Below are positions 43,666 to 55,935 of a stretch of DNA of 64,000 bases, piece by piece. Location of the stretch: positions 7,378,001-7,442,000 of the forward strand of contig CM065309.1 in assembly GCA_033032175.1 (NCBI GenBank), in the 5' to 3' direction. A program made the position numbers and the translations under genes. Numbering within the stretch: position 1 is the stretch's first letter; the number at the start of each line of letters is the position of its first letter. This DNA comes from Saturnia japonica (Eukaryota > Arthropoda > Insecta > Lepidoptera > Saturniidae). The notes under the pieces were generated by a model, which searched no databases, was not told the origin of the DNA, and saw only the letters and a list, made by a program, of their open reading frames with translations.

Positions 43666-46600
43666 TTTTAAATATTCATATTTATCTTATATTCTCTTTC
43701 AAAATAAGTCGGTACTAATTTAAAATACCTACATTCCTCCATAACAAACTTCTAATTGTACCGCTAATAAAGAAATGATTCGATCAGTGCTTTTCGTACA
43801 AAGAAGGTAATTTGTACCAGCTGCCGCCTGCACAAGAAGTGAATATAATATATAAGTGTTCGATATCGGATAGCGGCCAACATTACAATATTGCTTAATA
43901 TTGCGTCAGAGTAAATTAGACTACAAAATTGCCAATATTTCGCAATCGAATTTTGTTACCTATTGTGATAAGTGAACTTTAATAATATATTTTGTACTGT
44001 GACCTATAATTACTGATCTGGAGGTGGACAACTAGCTCACCTAAGTATCTCTTTCGGTTGGTTGGTGATCGAAAATATTCATAATTTTACGTTCCATATC
44101 ATTTTAATTAAGGGTAGTTAGTTATTTAAAAAGTTGTCACATATTTATTATACTTTTTAATATCAGCATAAAAATTTTATCGGCATAATGTGACGATGCA
44201 CAGCATCTTTGAGAGTGCGTTGTATAGGTACTTCCAGTTGTTTTCCACCAATCTGTGACTTCAAACTGGTGACCTTGTAGCTCTGCAGTGCCATCTACTG
44301 AGTTAAGTCAAAGAAGGCCGGTGGGGGCATTTAATCTTTCATAACGTCATTCATTATAAAATTCAATCCTTTCGATTTTAATCGTAGATCTTCGTTTGTC
44401 CACGATTACACCTGTAATAAACGCAGCCAAGAATAAAAGTGAAACACGTTAAACTTAGATAGGGTCTAAATAATTGAATAAATAATTATTATAATAAATA
44501 CGTACTTGGATATGTACAAACATCTAGTGTTAACTAACACACATTTCTTAACGTCAACAGTCGACAAATCTCCTGTGAATACATATCACATAATCATTAA
44601 CTTTATCGTTTGATGTGTGAATGTTTTGTAAGCTCTGGTAAGAATCTTTCCTTGTTAAATTTTTGAAGATTATGGTTTTTTTCACTACGATATGTATTAT
44701 ATATGTACATATAATTAAAAATAGATGCCTTATTTAATTTGTGTCATTAAATTAACCTCAATAAAATTGATTGACACGTTAAAGATTAATAACAACCGAG
44801 AAGTCCAAGAACCGTTAATTAATTGGATAGTCGTTGTATTTAATATTTATATTAAATAATCAAGGACACCTTATAATATTTTAAATGTGTGTTCTCAATT
44901 TATATCAACCAAACGGTATAATTACCATTAGCGGGAAAAGTTTCGACGCCTTAATTATAAATTGAAATACACGGGCAAAATAGGTTTTGCTGCGTGGTAA
45001 GACATGAAAATACCTGCCATAATGACACGCTTAGGCATATCGCGTTCCAGGACCAGCCAGTGTACCTATATCTAGTAATCAAGCAGGGAGGTAGGGATCT
45101 TTCGGGTAAAGATTACACTGGGTCGCAAGCACCAGACACATAATGATGCCCGTCAAAATGATTCTCTTTTGATTTGAAGCGTTTCGAGATCACCAATGAT
45201 GGATTACTGATTTCTCATTGGTCGTTTTGTTTTTGGTAAGTACTGTGCTTATGTCTTTTTGCCGCCCATCTATAAAAAAAGAGTAATTCGATGTTAATTC
45301 CTTATTAAATTGATTTTGAATTCGGTACAAACTTTTTTTGTTGGTGATATAGAAAAACATGTTTAAGAACAATCAATTAATATAATATGTAACATAAACT
45401 TAAATTTTTTGGACAATAATCCATAAGTACCTATTAAATTTAATAGTGTTAATAGAATAGAATAGATCATAAATAAATAAAGAAGAATATATAGAATAAG
45501 GTATAGAATAAATAAAGGCTTTTCAGGAAAATAACTATGAAACGAGTAAAAATTATAGTTACATATATTTTTAAAGAAATTTCTACAAAAAGTATTATAT
45601 ACTAACAGAATGAAACCTTGCTGTGGTTTTATTAAAATAGAATACGAATTGGAATTAGGTATTTTTATTAAATATATCTAGACTCTTTTCTACATAAAAT
45701 AATGTTATATTTAATTTGATTAAACAATAAAAAAAGGATTTCACTGACGTTATACAGCGATGAATTTTGAAAATGTAAGTAATTAATTCCTCGGCATAAT
45801 CCATCAATCAATCGATTAATCCACTCCAGTAAAACATCTTATAGTTATTAAATAAGAATCGGAACCAAGTAGAGTATTGAGTTACAAGGCGGGCGGCGGC
45901 TTCTATTGCCCTCTAAGCAAACAAAGATGCAATAAACCCGGGAAAGTCGACTGTTCTCTCGTACTATCCTAATAGCATTTTTATCTATCGCAAGGAGATA
46001 CACATGTCGCTTTGTGTACGCCATGAGACTATATTCTATTGAGTTTTATTTAGAACTTGTATGTTCACAGATATTGGCTAATTTACGTGTACTGTGTATT
46101 TTTTTGTAATAAAATTCTAGTTTTTTTTTTTAATATAGTACATTTAAATGTATGTATATGTTTTAGCTAGGTGGTAGGTAGCACAAAATAATTGTGTTTA
46201 ACTTAATCGCCACCATCCGGTGTAATACACCGTACATGCCACAGTGGTACATCATCGATCTTTCGGTGGTCACCGTTATTTTTTTATTGTATTGTTATTA
46301 CCATCATGCAAAGGACAGACAATTTGAAGGGCTACAATTTTTTTTTTCTACTTCTTACAATACAACAACAATATTTCTCAGTTGTTTTATCAAATATACT
46401 GAAATAATTTAAATAAGAAGCGTTTGTGTGTGTGTCAGCTTTGACGCGCGACTCGAGTTAACTCTTTAAGCATGATTATGGTTAAATATGTAATAGGACT
46501 GATGGACTGACGGACTGACCGACTGAATGGTTAATGACTTATCTAAAAGCAAGATGATGTATGTATACACATATACGATTTCAGCTCAACGTAACACTTT

Positions 46601-49170
46601 TGTTATCGCTCAACGTAACGTTTCTATAAATTTCACTTCTCATAAAATTTCCATACCGGGGTTCTTATATGTAAATCGATGTTTTATGTAGGTTGTATAT
46701 GTTATATGTAAATCGATTCTTAAGGCGTAAACTTCAATAATTGTGTAGTTTATAAATAGTGAATGCAGTTATATTATTCAGACTTACACAATAACAGATC
46801 ATTATTATATTTCATAGCAATTTTCGTCGATTCTATTCAGTTCTATATCTACGTCATTTAGTCACAATACAATACGACCCACACTTTGTCACTTTTAGAG
46901 GACCGTACCGTATCGTGTCCAAGATGGTTGAATGGAGCTCTGTAACGGAAAATTTACTTTCTTTGCCAGTCGTAACTTATTTACATTGAATTCACTCTGT
47001 ATTCAGGGACAAGTGACAAAATTTATAAGAAAATGTTATCTGTATTATATTATATATGTATTTTATTTACAAAATTGTTACATGGCATGATCTAACGGTT
47101 GTGAGCAAATCAATGAAATGGATAAAATTTAAGACACATATTTCAAGACAAATAATTCACATTGAATGTAAATAATTCAAAGGATCGATAGAGTAGCATG
47201 CTTTGATGTTTTATTTATGGGGTCACGGTTCAGACGATCGTTTACTTTGAAATGGACGTAATATTACTATTCCGATATACCTTACTAGCGCTTTTCTCGT
47301 GGCTTCGCTCGCATCCTAGTTATGTCCCATTCAAACTGAATAGGCAAATACCAATTTTCAGAAATTTTAAAAATTACGGATTTTCATGCAAAGTCATCCC
47401 ATTTTCCAATATCTTAGAAGTTAAATCTCCATAGAACCTTCGTTAGTGCTCACCTACAGTATAAAAGGATTCCGCATACAAATTTTTACGGTTCTTGCCC
47501 CAGTAGTTTGGGTTGTACGTTGATATGTCAGTCAGTCAGTTAGTTATCATTTTATTTGTAATATCCAGTTAACCGAGCTCTACTCGGTATCTTAAAAAAA
47601 AAACATATATCTAGGTAAATTCGGAATGTAAACATAATCTAAATACAAAAATTCATCCAAATCTTTGGGCCGGTTTCCGAGAAACCAATTACATATAAAA
47701 TATATGGTAGTTTATATATTATGTATATATATGTACAAGAATTGCTAAAATAATATTATTAAATTTATTCTACCTTCTGTATAAATTTTACCACGTATGA
47801 GATCGAAAGCAAAGTCAATAACATTTTTTTTTCACTTTATTTAAGTACAAAATCAATTTAGACACAAAAAGCAATAGTACTTGTCGTATTCTATATTTCC
47901 TATTATATTATTTTTCGTATCACTTATCAACTAGATAAAATCTCATTACGTGCACTATTAACACCGGTGAAAATAGCCTATAGATAAAAGTTAAAAAAAA
48001 AACACTATTGATTTATTTCTAATCGATTCATTAATACCAAAATAACTGAATGTGCTAATGACAACATCCATTGAATAGATAATTTCAAAAAAAAAGTCCT
48101 ACAAGGACTACCATGGCGTCGATATATTTTTCAAATATTTTAGAATGTTACATAAATTGTGACCATAGATTTAAAATATTTAAGAATAAAGAATATACAA
48201 TACGTCCTACAATATTACATTCAAAATTTATATGGTTTTGTACACACCTTTACATACATAAGAAATATGAAAAGCACGTACGAAACGAACCGTAGACAAT
48301 TAATACCATGAAAGTTGGCAACAACTTCCTACGTCATTCTATGTTTCATCAACACAAATACAAGGTTGTTATAAGTTTAGGGAATGGTTGTAACTTAATA
48401 ATTATTCGGAGGTTTATAATATGAAATTACTTTTGGGATATGAACCTACATATGTTTATGATACATTAGGGAGTACCCGACTGGATTGCGGTGAATTAAC
48501 ATTGTGTTGACTGTAAATTTTGTTTCGTATCTACAATTTATTATATCGTTTGAATATATATTTTGTATTGTCAATACACAGTTTTCGCGACTTCGTTCAT
48601 GTTAAGTACGATATAAAAATTAATATGAATAAAAACTAGCATATATATCTCTCAGGTATAAATGTACAATCAAATTCCTATTAGAGACAGAACTTTTAGA
48701 ATTGGTTATTTTTGGGCCTAGAATATAATTACTTGAAATATGTTACATAAATTCAATTAAATTTTATATTTATAAATGTAAAATATCATCACAATTTACA
48801 ACCTAGAAAATGAGAAAACTAATAAATAAGTTAAGGAGTACGTATTGATTATCCATTAATCGATTGATGTAAATGAATTCAAACGATAAAAATAATAGTT
48901 TATGAGCCAGTGATCGGCTACCTGTGTAAAAATGTCAAGAAACATCAACGAGACGACTTGCTACAAAATTGTCCATTTCCAGGCGATCTATGCAGCGTAT
49001 TTTATTATATTCTTTATTACACAAAAAAGTACAAATGGAGGACTTAATGCTAAAAAGCATTCTCTACTAGACTTAAATTTTTGTTTCTGTATAAAACTCA
49101 GCAGACCTTCAATTTCGTCTGGAATACTGCGAGTCAATCATAAGCTTATTTCATGTTGAAACGACTTTTT
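43666..49170. other. AT-rich intergenic stretch with scattered repeats, no gene
   Basis: No coding region supported. Visible items: a repeat-like segment with gtaatacaccgtacatgcca and gatctttcggtggtcaccg (46180-46285), a short GACTGA tandem run (46498-46536), and the 47270-47540 repeat listed separately. Near 48585 the words tcgcgacttcgttcatgtta are a Helitron-end scrap. Confidence 0.4.
47270..47545. repeat. Diverged common insect repeat
   Basis: Contains ttctcgtggcttcgctcgca, catacaaatttttacggttc and tatgtcagtcagtcagttag. These phrases parallel the family at 34605-34860 and are widespread in insect genomes. No coding capacity. Confidence 0.4.
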
Positions 49171-49178
49171 TTTAATTT

Positions 49179-49829
49179 ATTATGAGTTACGAAGCCCATT
49201 TTCATCTCTCTAGACATGTCAACAAGCAGAATACTCGCTTTTGGGGCACAGCAATTCCGCAGTAAATTCACGAAACGCCATTACATCCACTAAAAATTAC
49301 AGTCTGGTGCGGCGTATGAGCTGAAACAGTAATTGGACCCTATTTTTTCAAAAATGACGCTGGTAACGCGACTACCGTCAATGGCGAACGTTACCGAATC
49401 ATATTAAGTGATTTTTTGATATCGAAACTGAATGAATTAAGACTAGAGCATATATGGTTCCAACAGGACGGTGCCACTGAACATGTAGCCAGCGATTCAA
49501 TGAACTTATTGAATGTCACTTTTCCAGGTCATGTTATCTCCCGATTTGGTAATTTTCATTGGCCCGTAAGGTCGCATGATCTGACCAGTCCCGACTTTTA
49601 CCCGTGGGGTTATTTAAAGTCGCTGATTTACGTGAATAAGCCACGAACTTTAGCAACCCTAAAAACCAATATTCGTCATGAAATTCAAAACATAAAACCG
49701 GAAGTTTTGAGAAGCGCGGTGGTAAATGCTTTAAAAAAGGCTCAAAATTGCCATCATTTGACGCACGTCAATCAAAACCCAATAGTAATAATGTTACTGG
49801 TCTACTTACATGCATTTCATAAAAAATAA
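49179..49829 (+). pseudogene. Diverged DD41D transposase, 5'-truncated
   Basis: Reads YEAHFHLSRHVNKQNTRFW, a stop-containing middle, TVIGPYFFKNDAGNATTVNG, then an open frame from 49416 with HIWFQQDGATEHVASDSMNL and SHDLTSPDFYPWGYLKSLIY. Spacing between Asp in QQDGAT and SPDFYPW is 41 residues, so it belongs to the same DD41D class as the three copies here but is a clearly different, older element. The first catalytic Asp has become Tyr (SYEAHF for CDEANF). No TIR found. Confidence 0.75.
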
Positions 49830-49879
49830 TGCATTTGATTTATTTAAAAAAAAAAGCTAAATATAACTGTCATTACTTT

Positions 49880-50062
49880 TTCACGTATGTCTATTTCTTT
49901 AGCAAGCTCTATAGCCTAAACAAGTTGATTGATTTTAGCATACAAGGTGTCGCTAGATTGATTTTAATTGTAGGAGTGACATAGGTTATATAATTTTTAA
50001 GTAAAACGTCTGGGAATCAAACAAAAAGCAAAAATATAAAAATATTTTTTTTAGTCAAGTGT
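49880..50062 (+). repeat. Unclassified dispersed repeat, copy 1
   Basis: Shares tatttctttagcaagctct, gcctaaac, catacaaggtgtcgctagat and gtctgggaatcaaa with 55745-55935, same strand. Starts about 50 bp after the DD41D relic. Class unknown. Confidence 0.55.
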
Positions 50063-52340
50063 TTATGTTGAAATCGGGGTTTTTGTTTCCTTTTAATAAT
50101 TTAGCTTGTTAAGTATAGTTATTTATCATTTAATTATAGTATGTAAGTTTTCTGAGCTATTTCGGGATAAAGTTTTCCCTTATTACTAGTAATTCATCCG
50201 TTTTGTACCCAACAGAACACGCTTAGTGATAAATTACTCCGATACTCTGTCGCCTACGTAAATTCGTCTTCAGTGCGACACCTGGTATGATTATAAATTA
50301 TTTAGATATCCCTGCGACTACTACAGCTTCATTAAAATACAATCAGAATTTTCTTCTTACCCCTTAAACCACATCAAAGACTAATTAATTATTAATCTAA
50401 GCTTACAATAATATAATTTATCATCAGATATCAACATTAATTTAAGTTAGCCATTAATTATTATTATTTTTAATGTAGCACTATTTAAAACGTACAATGA
50501 AAACATGAAATCAAAATAAATCAAATTAGACATGAATACTAAGGAAAAAAAATCCATTACCGGGCTCCATTCTGCCATTCTGGAAATAATACGACGAAGC
50601 GATCATAACCTGATAATATGCTTACCTATTTTTTTAGATATCTACTATCGATTTTAATTCAATTCCATACATACTTCACAATATAAATAAAGACGGAAAT
50701 TACTTTATTAATTTTTATGCTCACGATCTTATTTGTTACTGTATTATATATTACAGTGAATATTAAAATAGATAACAATATATTACTTACTTACTAATAC
50801 ATTTTCATATGAGGCATAAAGAAATCATGTGCTATCTAAGCATATCATATGCAATACCACATAGTATACATTTGCACGCGTCATACCGCGGTATGAGTTT
50901 GCGCTCTACTCTCGACACGTCAATGTCAAGCAATTTTTTTCTCTTAAACTGCATCTACCACAACCAGTTGGCACTTATACGACACTATGAGTAGATATAT
51001 TTGAAGAAAACAGTTCAAATAACCTATCTCATATTCCGTAAAAAAAAAAAAAACAATTTTATTTGCTATATAAAAAAAAAGGTTTGAAAAAAAATTCACG
51101 TGGACGTCTGTTTTTTTATGAGGTGGTTACGATAACTCTAGAAAAAATGGACGTATCAAGACCTAGTTTTATTTATTATCTTTAGAATTGCATTAACTAG
51201 TTACCTATTTAATATCAACAGCCCAGTAGAAGTAGTTTATTAAAAAAACTGTTTTTTATGAAAAAAAAGTTCACTATTCAAGTATTTGGATCTAAAATTA
51301 AAGCCTATTTTGATAAATTGTCTAAATAAAATGATTAAGTCAATTCTACGAAATGTTTTTTTTTGTTATAAATCAAACGAGTAATTTGAGGCGTGCACTT
51401 TTCGATTTTCCAAACTTTTTTTATATATTAGCGAGGCAAAATGATTATGAAGTACCTGATGGTAAGTATGATACAGTCCACAAATAATGGGGTTCCATCG
51501 GTGCAACAAATTTCATAGGCAGTCCTCAACACAGAATGTCATGCCTGCTTAAATGGCTCTACATGCCATGTTTGAAAGATCCACATTCGTTTTTGGAAAA
51601 ATAGATACTATATCGATAGGTTGACTATTGATTGTTTTTAGTACGTAAAGAAAAACAAACCTTATCGACTTGACGAGCTAAAAAAGGTAATTCGAGGAAT
51701 TCTTCCTTGTTTTCACAAAATTACCCCAAATTATGTATTGAAAATCAACAATCGATTGTTCGATAGTCCTAACAATGACACTCCATTATTTAATTGTTAT
51801 TCGATGTTTTATCAACACTAAAAAATACCTAGGTACATACAATTATAAACAAGAAAGTACATACATAACCTTTGTGATATATGAATGTTTACCGTGTCTC
51901 GGAGTAACAAAAGCTTAATGCTAGTGTTATATGGAAAATAAACAAAAGAACGTTGCAATCTTGTGACGTGATTACAGGCTAATGACTCCGCACGACACTT
52001 TGCATTTGTATGAGAGATGCCGTTGCTCTGTTGATGTTTTTAATGAGACCGGGTTGTACCAGCTCAATGGTCTACGTACAACATAAAAGATGATACTGTA
52101 TTAAGCATTCAAACAGAGCGGCTAAATGAGAAAGTATATAGGTATACATTTTATTTTCTGGCATTCAAATGGCACTAGATTTACCTTGAATCGTGAGAGA
52201 ACTCAGCTTCATTACTCTTTACTATATAATCCATAAATACAAACTAAAATTATTGTTAATGAACTATTGTATTATAATTAGAAATGTCTATTACCTATGT
52301 ATTTTAAGAAGACTGGGCCTCTTCACGGCACAGTTTCTTA
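50063..52340. other. AT-rich sequence, no gene recognised
   Basis: Several A or T homopolymers (for example 51040-51056). No repeat with recognisable ends and no coding frame supported. Confidence 0.35.
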
Positions 52341-52350
52341 ACCGTACGGC

Positions 52351-52545
52351 ATGTTTACCAGTTGGTCATTAATGAAGAGGCATAGCGAGTCTTATTATGT
52401 TTGTAATCTACAAAACGAGGTGTCAGGAGTCAGGTTGAGGTATGAGGTTGCGAGGTGGCGTGCGCCGGTTCTGCGTGACCACGGCCCATTGATCACGGGT
52501 CTTGAGGAGTACGACACGAAGGACATTTTTTAACATTAAATGCCC
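52351..52545 (+). other. GC-richer short open segment of unknown nature
   Basis: A 60-codon frame (NEVSGVRLRYEVARWRAPVL, then RDHGPLITGLEEYDTKDIF) lies in DNA clearly GC-richer than its surroundings. The minus strand is also partly open (SSRPVINGPWSRRTGARHLA). No motif recognised, no splice sites convincing. It may be a transposon coding scrap. Confidence 0.2.
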
Positions 52546-53189
52546 ACCTTAAAGCCCGCAATGTCCATAATACATTGTACCTTTAGGTGTATACTTACTT
52601 ATTTTAAGAATAATGTACTTAATCTTTTTTTAAATATAATATTTTATTTGTACAATTGTAGAGTTATCTAATATATACTTAGTACATTTTTATATAATAA
52701 TTTTTATTATGTAATGATATAAAGCGGAAAAGTTTTATTCTTTGTAAGTTTAAACACACTAATCTCTGGAACTACCAGTTGCTTCGAAAATATCTTTTTG
52801 TATATGATAGTCAAATTCACTACGAATAGTATAGGCTATCTAACATTAGGTTACAACTCTCAGCTATGCTAAAATATTTATTTTTGTTACGTGAGTCGGA
52901 AGTGAAAGCCCTCCCGAACTGTTGTATCCCCCTGTGATGGCGTAATGGATAATAATAAGTAAATACAATGTTCTTTAAAAATATTGGTCCTTAGCATATC
53001 TAAAAAAAAAATCCGCGATAGGATGCGCCTTTAAAGCATGTTATTTGGACACTTAATTCGTTTAGTAGATGATGAAAAAATAAAATAATTTGTACTTTGC
53101 GGGAAGTGAGAACAAGTATGATAGGCTACACGAGTGCGTTGGCGACGGTGTTAGTCGGATAAAATTAACATAAGTGAACACGGGGCATA

Positions 53190-53244
53190 TCGAATCGGCG
53201 TACTCGAGTCAGTGTAATACCGACAATACTATCACGTTGACAAT
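53190..53244. repeat. Dispersed repeat core, copy 2
   Basis: atcggcgtactcgagtcag ... taccgacaatactatcacg, then ttgacaat; see 9112-9172. Flanks differ apart from these about 55 bases. Confidence 0.45.
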
Positions 53245-54845
53245 CTTCATTTCAAATAGTCACTACACAATACGATATTAAGTTGCCTTATTGTATTCTA
53301 GGAGCTAACTATTGTTTGTAGTTAGTGCGGTATCTAGTTGAAGCGCCAGCAGAAACCAATCATTAATCTATGTATTGTTAACTTTAAAGACGTTTTCTTC
53401 ATCTATTTTTTATTAGGGTTCCAGCATGGAAAATAGAGGTAAGGAGTACCATCGTTATACATGAAAAAGTGCCCGTCGAAAAGCGTCAATTAGGATGCCG
53501 CTGCGGTAACAAATCCGTAAATTTTAGAGATAGCGCTAAAAGTTATTATTTTTTTATATTCACCAACTTGGGCAACTTTTAACTTCGCACACTTTTAACA
53601 TTGTTGTTTAATTACTTTTTTAAAGTTTAACAGTAAAAACTATAAAATCACGAAAAAGTATCATTCTCTTTTGATACGTTAAGCCGCACATCTTTGTGAA
53701 TTTTTGAATTATTATTTGTTGGTTACAGCTGGAACTTTTAAAACTTTTTCAGCCTTACTCTATTGGGCAAGGATTTCAGTAGCGAACCAACATGTCAACT
53801 AATTTGTTAATCTGTAAACAATTTTGCATGACTAATGCCGGCTATAATATTATCAGGTTATAGTTCCATTAGATTCGGTACCTGACGTATTATACCATAC
53901 GCTATGTGTCCAGTCGAAGTCGGTTTTACACCCTGTCTCTACCCTCGTGTAAATTTGAATAAAGAGCACATTAAAAGTGTAGTGCGAGAATAGTTCAATC
54001 AGTTTTCGATTTTATCAAACATTCATGCTAACCATGTTGTATATACCAAATTGTACCAACAAATTTAGAAAATATATTATTAATGCACGTATACAATAAT
54101 TATATATAATAATCCAAAAAGATTATCATGTTTGAGCATTAGAAACATTATATTATAAATACCCTAAATTACAATATGCTCAAAATAACTATTGCTATTA
54201 ATAATAGTTTAAATGAAGTTTATTGATACCTAAGCAAACTGACAATATTCCTGCACTACTAAAAGGAAAACTATGTTTCCAATTGCTTTAGTCATAATGA
54301 AATTACCATTGATCAAAATGCATTGAACTCTCAAAGCATATTTAGATTGACAATTCCAGTTTTATTCTTAGCTAGCTTGGTCTGATATATAAAACAATAT
54401 TAAATTTCAATACAGTATTAGGTTGAAATTTTATTTATTTTATCATTTATATCATTCATGTTTGTTTTAATTTACAACAAAACGGTTTTCATTTTTGTCA
54501 AGAAAGTTAGAACACAATTTCCGTATAAATGGATTTCCACCGTCAACGGATGCTTTCTTTGATGAGCGTGAATTTCTCAAAGCGACAATATGTCTCGGTG
54601 ACTGTGACGTTTTCATTAAAGTTTTGCCTGCTACACAGTTGACGGGAAATCATAAGCAATTGTCGTGTTAATCTCTTCTGTGAAACTTTAGACATATTAA
54701 ACGGATAAAGAAAATTATTTGATTTTTATCAATTACTGTGTAATTCCCCCAGAAAGATAAGTCGTGATTCTTGTCAAACTTTAAACATGTAAACCTCTTT
54801 AAAAAAAGCGACTAGTTTTTTTTTAGAACTTTAAATTCGTCTATC
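53245..54845. other. AT-rich sequence, nothing recognised
   Basis: No supported genes, repeats with ends or RNA genes. Confidence 0.35.
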
Positions 54846-54847
54846 CA

Positions 54848-55040
54848 TTCAGCAGACGTCCACCGCTAGACATACCTCCTCAAGTCTTCGGATATAACGC
54901 CACAACGGCCGGCAGGTTTCCTCAACATTCATAGCTCATTTTTCCACCTTATCGCGGGTCCACGCTGCATCTTTTTGTGCATGCTCGCTTTTCGATAAAT
55001 CCTTAGCCCCATCGACCATCCGTTCTACAAGTAATTTACT
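54848..55040 (-). repeat. LINE (RTE-like) 3' end fragment
   Basis: The minus strand contains gaggaggtatgtctagcggt then ggacgtctgctgaatgg, resembling the 'gaggcctatgtccagcagtggacgtc' end of lepidopteran RTE-type LINEs, preceded by recurring phrases ccggcaggtttcctcaacat (plus strand). No ORF. Confidence 0.4.
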
Positions 55041-55329
55041 CTGCTCGTTACCACGTAAGTGCAACAATCCTTAGCAATAATCAATAATCATAATACTAAA
55101 TGTATGGAAACTCTTTGAGCTACTCCACGACGTCGTGATTGAGAATGACCAAGTGTTTTGAGAATAAATGAAAATCGTACAAGTTAGATTCTGCAATGTA
55201 ACCAGGAATTTTTAAGGACATTATCATACGTACCTTATTCTTGGGAGATCGAGGTTGTTGGACCCCAAAACCATTACGGTATATGGATGTAGTCAGGATA
55301 AAATCTGATTTTACATCAATTTTTATACA

Positions 55330-55565
55330 ACTATGGTGGCAAACAAGTGTCCGCTCGCCTGATGGTAAGCGGGTACCGTAGCTTATGGACGCTTGTAACA
55401 CCCGTGGTATCATTAGCACTTTGCCGACTTTGAATTCCCCTTCCCTAAGAGCTCTGAAAACCCCATTCGCCACAGGAATACAATACAAGGTTATTTGGCG
55501 GTTATTTTTTATAAGGTTGAGGTCACCAGCTGACCAGTTCACAGTTACTCAGGCATCAAGTAGTG
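55330..55565 (+). repeat. Common lepidopteran dispersed repeat, third copy
   Basis: tggcaaacaagtgtccgctc, cctgatggtaagcgggtacc and actttgccgactttgaattc parallel 17815-18010. An overlapping minus-strand frame of 140 codons (55120-55542) is mostly the shadow of this repeat. Confidence 0.5.
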
Positions 55566-55744
55566 CCTGAAAACCTGAAAAGATTTTTCTGTGCCTTGAT
55601 TTTCTGTGACATCTCTTGATAATGCGTAAGCAGGGCACAGAAGCGAGCGCACCGCGGTAGCATCAAAGATCAACTTGACATCTATTTACCCTGATGCGAA
55701 AAAGGGGGGTTATATTTTTCGAGTGTTTGTATGCATGTAGGAAT

Positions 55745-55935
55745 ATGTGTATGTTTATTTCTTTGGTACACTCTGTAGCCTAAACGGCTTGATGTATTTG
55801 AGCATACGAGGTGTCGTTAGATTCGTCTTAATTATGAGAGTGACACAGGCTATATAATATTTTAGTACGATGTCTGGGAATCAAATAAAAAACAAAAATG
55901 GAAAAATAATTTCTTGTCAACTTTTTTTTGTTGCA
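55745..55935 (+). repeat. Unclassified dispersed repeat, copy 2
   Basis: See 49880-50062; shares tatttctttggtacactct, gagcatacgaggtgtcgtta and gatgtctgggaatcaaa. Here it is preceded by gttatatttttcgagtgttt, also a common repeat phrase. Confidence 0.55.

Noticed and set aside
55120..55542. 140-codon minus-strand gene
   Set aside because: More than half is the reverse of a common dispersed repeat (55330-55565); no motif in the rest.
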